NCBI RefSeq assembly: GCF_035581345.1
Contig: NZ_CP141608.1
Span: forward strand, 2,076,501-2,140,500
From: Pseudomonas sp. JQ170C
Lineage (GTDB): Bacteria > Pseudomonadota > Gammaproteobacteria > Pseudomonadales > Pseudomonadaceae
Direction of reading: 5' to 3'
Length of the DNA: 64,000 nucleotides
Within the stretch, counting starts at the first letter, position 1; each line of letters starts with the position of its first letter. The notes below the pieces were generated by a model, which saw nothing but the letters and a program-made list of their open reading frames with translations, was not told where the DNA came from and did no database searches. A program made the translations under genes and the position numbers. This document shows, piece by piece, positions 60,471 to 64,000 of the stretch.

Positions 60471-60588
60471 GGCGGGCCTCGTGAATTTTTATTGGTATAT
60501 TTTCATGAAAAACTACCAGATAAATTTCACGAATCCAACCCCTATCGGGTTTGGGTCGCCCGCCAGGCTGATGCATCGGCCACACGGC

Positions 60589-61038
60589 TTATTGCGTCTG
60601 CAAGGCTGCGGTCCGGGTTTTCACCAGGCGCTGGCGCAGCAGGTCGTAGGCCCAGTTGTAGGCCATGGTGTAGGGCAGCATGAAGACGAAGAAACCGATC
60701 TCCAGCGTGAACGCCTGCAACAGCGACAGATTGAGCATCAGCGCCGCAATCGGCACGCCGATCACCACAAAGCCGATCTCGAAACCGCTGGCGTGCAGGG
60801 CCCGGACCTTGACGGTACGGATCACCCGGTCAGCAGGCCACAGGCGGTCGAACACCGCGTTGTAGAGCATGTTCCAGAGCATCGCCACGGTCGAGAGCAC
60901 CACCGCCAGGGTACCGACCTCCAGCATCGAGCGGTTCAGCAACCAGCTACCGATGGGGGCACAGATCAGCACGGCAATGGCCTCGAAGCCCACGGCGTGG
61001 ACGATTCGCTCGGCAAAGGATTTGTTGGACGCAATCAT
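60589..61038 (-). CDS. PACE-family multidrug/biocide efflux protein
   Basis: This encodes 149 residues with four membrane segments in two homologous halves (bacterial transmembrane pair domains), for example FEAIAVLICAPIGSWLLNRS and FEIGFVVIGVPIAALMLNLS. The conserved ERIVHAVGFE start and LWNMLYNAVFD are typical of AceI-type transporters. A LysR gene is divergent, as for aceI/aceR. Confidence 0.92.
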   Translation of the reverse strand: MIASNKSFAERIVHAVGFEAIAVLICAPIGSWLLNRSMLEVGTLAVVLSTVAMLWNMLYNAVFDRLWPADRVIRTVKVRALHASGFEIGFVVIGVPIAALMLNLSLLQAFTLEIGFFVFMLPYTMAYNWAYDLLRQRLVKTRTAALQTQ

Positions 61039-61130
61039 GACAACACCTGAACGGTTGATTTCAATGGCGCGATTGTCATCGTTTTTTTGGGTATGTTAAA
61101 AATAGGTTCCATCGTAAAAAGCGATATACC

Positions 61131-61994
61131 ATGCGCTATTCACCTGAAGCATTACAGGCCTTTGTTGAAGCGGTCGCCTTGGGCTCCTTCTCGGCGGCGG
61201 CGCGTAAATTGCGCAAGAGCCAATCCACCGTCAGCGCCGCGATTGCCAACCTTGAGGCCGACCTGGGTGTCAGCCTGTTCGACCGCCAGGCCCGTCACCC
61301 TGTACTGACCGAGGCCGGGCGCAAGGTGCTGGGCCATGTGCAGGAAATCCTCGCCGCCAGCGAACGGCTGGACGAGCTCAGCATTCGCCTGGCCGACAAC
61401 GTCGAGCCGCGCCTGACCATCGTGCTGTCCGATATGTACCAACTGAGCCCGGACAATGACGTGATGCGCCAGTTCGAGCAGCGCTACCAGGATATCGAGC
61501 TCGAATGCATGATCGCCGAGGCGGGGGATGTGTTGAGTTTGCTGCAGAGTGGCCGGGCGCATCTGGGGTTGCTGGCGGCGCAGGCGAAATACCCGCCGGA
61601 CATCGCCGTGCGGCGGTTGCCGGGGCAAGCACAGATGGGGATTTTTGTTGCCCGCGAGCATCCGTTGGCAAGCCTTGAGCGCCTGACCCAGGCCAACCTT
61701 GCCAGCCATCGCCAGCTCTACCTCAATACCTGGGCCGACAGCGAAAACAAACCACAGGGGCGGGTGTGGTCGGCGCCGGATTACCTGTTGCTGCTGGAAA
61801 TGACCGAGCAGGGTTTTGGCTGGGCCGAACTGCCCCATGGGCTGGTGCAGCAGTATGGCCATGGGCAGCTGGTGGAATTGCCCCTGGCCGGTTGGCCGCG
61901 GCCCATTGCCGTGGACGCCGCGTGGTCGCGCCTCACCCCGCCGGGGCCTGCCGGCTTATGGCTGCTTGACTGGCTCACGCGTGATGCAACCTGA
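61131..61994 (+). CDS. LysR-family regulator beside PACE efflux gene
   Basis: This encodes 287 residues. The winged helix is at residues 1-60 (ALQAFVEAVALGSFSAAARK, LRKSQSTVSAAIANLE). The rest is a LysR substrate-binding domain. It is transcribed away from the PACE gene with 92 bp between starts and most likely controls it. Confidence 0.9.
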   Translation: MRYSPEALQAFVEAVALGSFSAAARKLRKSQSTVSAAIANLEADLGVSLFDRQARHPVLTEAGRKVLGHVQEILAASERLDELSIRLADNVEPRLTIVLSDMYQLSPDNDVMRQFEQRYQDIELECMIAEAGDVLSLLQSGRAHLGLLAAQAKYPPDIAVRRLPGQAQMGIFVAREHPLASLERLTQANLASHRQLYLNTWADSENKPQGRVWSAPDYLLLLEMTEQGFGWAELPHGLVQQYGHGQLVELPLAGWPRPIAVDAAWSRLTPPGPAGLWLLDWLTRDAT

Positions 61995-62000
61995 TCAGCG

Positions 62001-62056
62001 ATCGCGGGGCAAGCCCGCTCCTACAGGCGCCTGTAGGAGCGGGCTTGCCCCGCGAT
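62001..62056. repeat. REP inverted pair overlapping the DGC 3' end
   Basis: A perfect 26-bp inverted repeat with a GCGC centre starts ATCGCGGGGCAAGCCCGC. It has the same core as the pair at 57177. The stop codon and last codons of the diguanylate cyclase lie in its right arm. Confidence 0.9.
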
Positions 62057-63208
62057 GACCTGTCCACCATAAAGCTCCACCCGATTACGCCCCTCATCCT
62101 TGGCCCGGTACAGCGCACTGTCGGCCATCGACAGCAGCCGCGCCAGGTCATGGCCGCCGCTATTGCCGACAATCCCGATACTTACACTCAACAACCCCGG
62201 CTCCAGCAGCGGCAACGCATAGAAGTGGCTGCAAATACGCTGCGCCACCCGCAACGCTTCCGCTTCATCGGTGTTGGCCAGCAAACACGCAAACTCCTCG
62301 CCACCAATACGGCCAAACACATCCCCTTGACGAATGCACTGGCTGGACACCCGGCTGAAGGCGATCAACGCCTGGTCGCCCGTCTGGTGGCCATAGTTGT
62401 CGTTGAGCTGTTTGAAGTGGTCCAGGTCGCACAGCAACAGCGCCACCGGCTCACCCCTGCGTGTGCAATCGGCCAACAGTTGCTCGCCACGGGCCAGGAA
62501 CGCCCGGCGGTTGCCGATACCGGTCAGGGGGTCGGAGAAGGCCGCTGCCTTGAGCTTGAGCTCGGTGCGCTCACGCACCATCGCCAGGGTCACGTAGGCA
62601 ATGCCGATGGCATACAGCATGGACTCGAACAGCATGAACGCGAAAAAGGTGGCCGTGGAGCCTGCACCGGAAAGGGCCTGCTGCAGGGAAATGCCCGGGT
62701 CATAGAACGCCCGCACGCCATAGAAGCCCGCGTGCATCAACGTCAGTAACAGGGCCGGCAGGTAGGAGACTTCCAGGCGCTTGCGGTTACGCCACAGCTC
62801 GAACACCGTCAGTGTGCTGTAGCCGCCCACCATCAGCGAATACACCATCACCCGGTGGGCCAGTTCGTCAGAGAAGCCTGGCGTGGTGCTCCAGGCTAAC
62901 CACAACAACGGCCCGGCCACGATCCCGGGCACATGGGGCCGTCGCCCGCCAAACACGCGCAGGGCGGTCCAGTTGAAGGCGGCGCTCAGCAGCAGAATGA
63001 TGTTGCCCAGCACCAGGGCAATGAAATCCAGCCCCATGCCACGCAGGCTCAGCAGGATCACGCCGAAGGCTGCGAGCACCAGCATCAGGCCCTGGTAGCC
63101 CAGGGTGCACTCGCGTGCCCCGTGGCGCCAGGCATGCAAGGTCAGTACACCCATCAAGGCGAAGATGAATGTGGCAACCAGCATCAGGGTCGGGATGCTC
63201 AACAGCAC
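62021..63208 (-). CDS. Membrane-bound diguanylate cyclase
   Basis: This encodes 395 residues from a GTG at 63208 with GGAGAG eight bases upstream; an ATG at 63253 lacks a ribosome site. Six or seven membrane segments occupy the first 200 residues. The GGDEF domain has DPLTGIGNRRAFLARG, DLDHFKQLND and GRIGGEEFACLL, with an inhibitory site RQGD five residues before GGEEF. It makes cyclic di-GMP. The last ten residues are encoded by an REP arm. Confidence 0.9.
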   Translation of the reverse strand: MLLSIPTLMLVATFIFALMGVLTLHAWRHGARECTLGYQGLMLVLAAFGVILLSLRGMGLDFIALVLGNIILLLSAAFNWTALRVFGGRRPHVPGIVAGPLLWLAWSTTPGFSDELAHRVMVYSLMVGGYSTLTVFELWRNRKRLEVSYLPALLLTLMHAGFYGVRAFYDPGISLQQALSGAGSTATFFAFMLFESMLYAIGIAYVTLAMVRERTELKLKAAAFSDPLTGIGNRRAFLARGEQLLADCTRRGEPVALLLCDLDHFKQLNDNYGHQTGDQALIAFSRVSSQCIRQGDVFGRIGGEEFACLLANTDEAEALRVAQRICSHFYALPLLEPGLLSVSIGIVGNSGGHDLARLLSMADSALYRAKDEGRNRVELYGGQVIAGQARSYRRL

Positions 63209-63347
63209 GTGTAACGCTCTCCATGCGGCCCCGGCGGGCGAATTCTGCGGCATGCTAACGGAGCAGGTAGTACTTTGCCAGCAATGGGCCGCCTGCCTTC
63301 GACCTTTGGCTTGCGCTATGCTGCCTGCCGATCCCGGAGCCTGCCCC

Positions 63348-64000
63348 ATGCGTCGATTGCCATCACTGACTGCCCTGCGAACATTCGAGTGTGCTGCCCG
63401 CCACGGGCATTTCGGGCGTGCCGCCGCCGAGCTGTGTGTCACCGACAGTGCCGTGAGCCATCAGATTCGCCAGCTGGAAGAACAGCTGGGCGTCGAGCTG
63501 TTCGTGCGCCAGGGCCGCCAGGTACGCCTGAGCGCAGAAGCGGGGCGGCTGTTGCAGCAGTTGCAGCAGGCCTTCGAGCTGATCGGCAAGGCGTGCGACG
63601 AGCTACGTGATCCGGCGTCCCAGGCAGTGCTGCGCCTGGCGGTCACCGCCGAGCTCGCGCAAAAGTGGCTGGTGGCGCGGCTGGCCGATTTCAGCAGCCG
63701 CTACCCGCATATCACCCTGCACCTGCACGAGCAGCCCATCGATGCAGGCGCGCCTGCTGCCGATATTGATATCGCCATCACCTATGGCACCAGTCCGCTG
63801 GATGCCAGCACCCACTTCGTCCGGCCCTTGCCGTTGCTGCAGTTTTTTCCGGTGTGCAGCCCGGGGCTGTTCAACCTCGGCGGCCTCAAGCGCCCGCGTG
63901 ACCTGGTGCGTCATTGCCTGCTGCATGACGATCAGGACGGCAAGACCTGGACCGCCTGGCTCGCCACCCATGCCGACGACGCGCAACCCGCACGTCACCT
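63348..64000 (+). CDS. LysR-family regulator, GcvA-type (3' end outside window)
   Basis: The frame is open from the ATG at 63348 to the window end (217 residues). The winged helix (LPSLTALRTFECAARHGHFG, RAAAELCVTDSAVSHQIRQL) and the LysR binding domain (LRLAVTAELAQKWLVARLAD) match GcvA-like regulators. It is divergent from the diguanylate cyclase gene. Its target lies beyond the window. Confidence 0.9.
   Translation, partial: MRRLPSLTALRTFECAARHGHFGRAAAELCVTDSAVSHQIRQLEEQLGVELFVRQGRQVRLSAEAGRLLQQLQQAFELIGKACDELRDPASQAVLRLAVTAELAQKWLVARLADFSSRYPHITLHLHEQPIDAGAPAADIDIAITYGTSPLDASTHFVRPLPLLQFFPVCSPGLFNLGGLKRPRDLVRHCLLHDDQDGKTWTAWLATHADDAQPARH

Overview
The window is from a Pseudomonas, most likely of the P. 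putida/P. fluorescens lineage. The evidence is the high GC content, a glcC-glcDEF locus, paired REP palindromes of Pseudomonas type, gamma-glutamylated putrescine catabolism genes, and a PACE-type efflux gene with a divergent LysR regulator.

Positions 1 to about 38,717 are a prophage whose left end lies outside the window. It is a chimera: the packaging and head genes are lambda-like (Nu1, A, W, B, C with a nested scaffold, D, E, FII, Z) and the contractile tail is P2-like (V, W, J, I, H, sheath, tube, E/E', T, U, X, D). The leftward early operon (2603 to below 1) carries small proteins, a PrtN-like protein, a DUF4224 protein and the integrase. A CI-like S24 repressor (2742-3446) is bracketed by five copies or near copies of a 14-bp palindrome. 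Rightward early genes follow: a Cro/YdaS-like protein, a CII-like protein, a DksA-like zinc finger protein and a large primase-helicase. Directly behind the primase-helicase is an iteron-rich, partly AT-rich segment that looks like a replication origin. The holin precedes the terminase genes, while endolysin and nested spanins close the late region. In the tail operon the E/E' pair appears to be joined by a +1 frameshift at an RF2-like CTT TGA C site, and the tape measure protein contains a 66-residue unit repeated three times.

The right end of the prophage (32.1-38.7 kb) is an accessory region of lower GC. It holds a trypsin-like protease and a leftward cluster with a LexA box, an HTH protein, a zinc-ribbon protein and a truncated SRAP gene. 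It also holds a 475-residue protein with an Rx6H HEPN-like motif and a small membrane protein. The LexA/HTH/SRAP/HEPN block lies between two about 120-bp att-like direct repeats, suggesting a nested mobile cassette with a defence-like cargo. The prophage ends in the 3' part of a tRNA-Ser(UGA) gene (38662-38717), which marks attR.

From 38.7 kb onward the DNA is chromosomal. It includes a short scarred stretch, glycolate oxidase glcDEF with its divergent GntR regulator and two clear operators, a large autotransporter, a lipoprotein, an LTA-synthase-like sulfatase-fold enzyme and an orphan protein of unknown function. Further on are a polyamine-type ABC binding protein, small conserved proteins, a histidine phosphatase, a YghU-type GST, a sensor histidine kinase, and the glutamylpolyamine genes (puuA-like, puuR-like, puuB-like). 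The window ends with a PACE efflux gene with its LysR regulator, a diguanylate cyclase whose 3' end lies in a REP pair, and the start of a GcvA-type LysR gene. No CRISPR array, rRNA or complete tRNA was seen.
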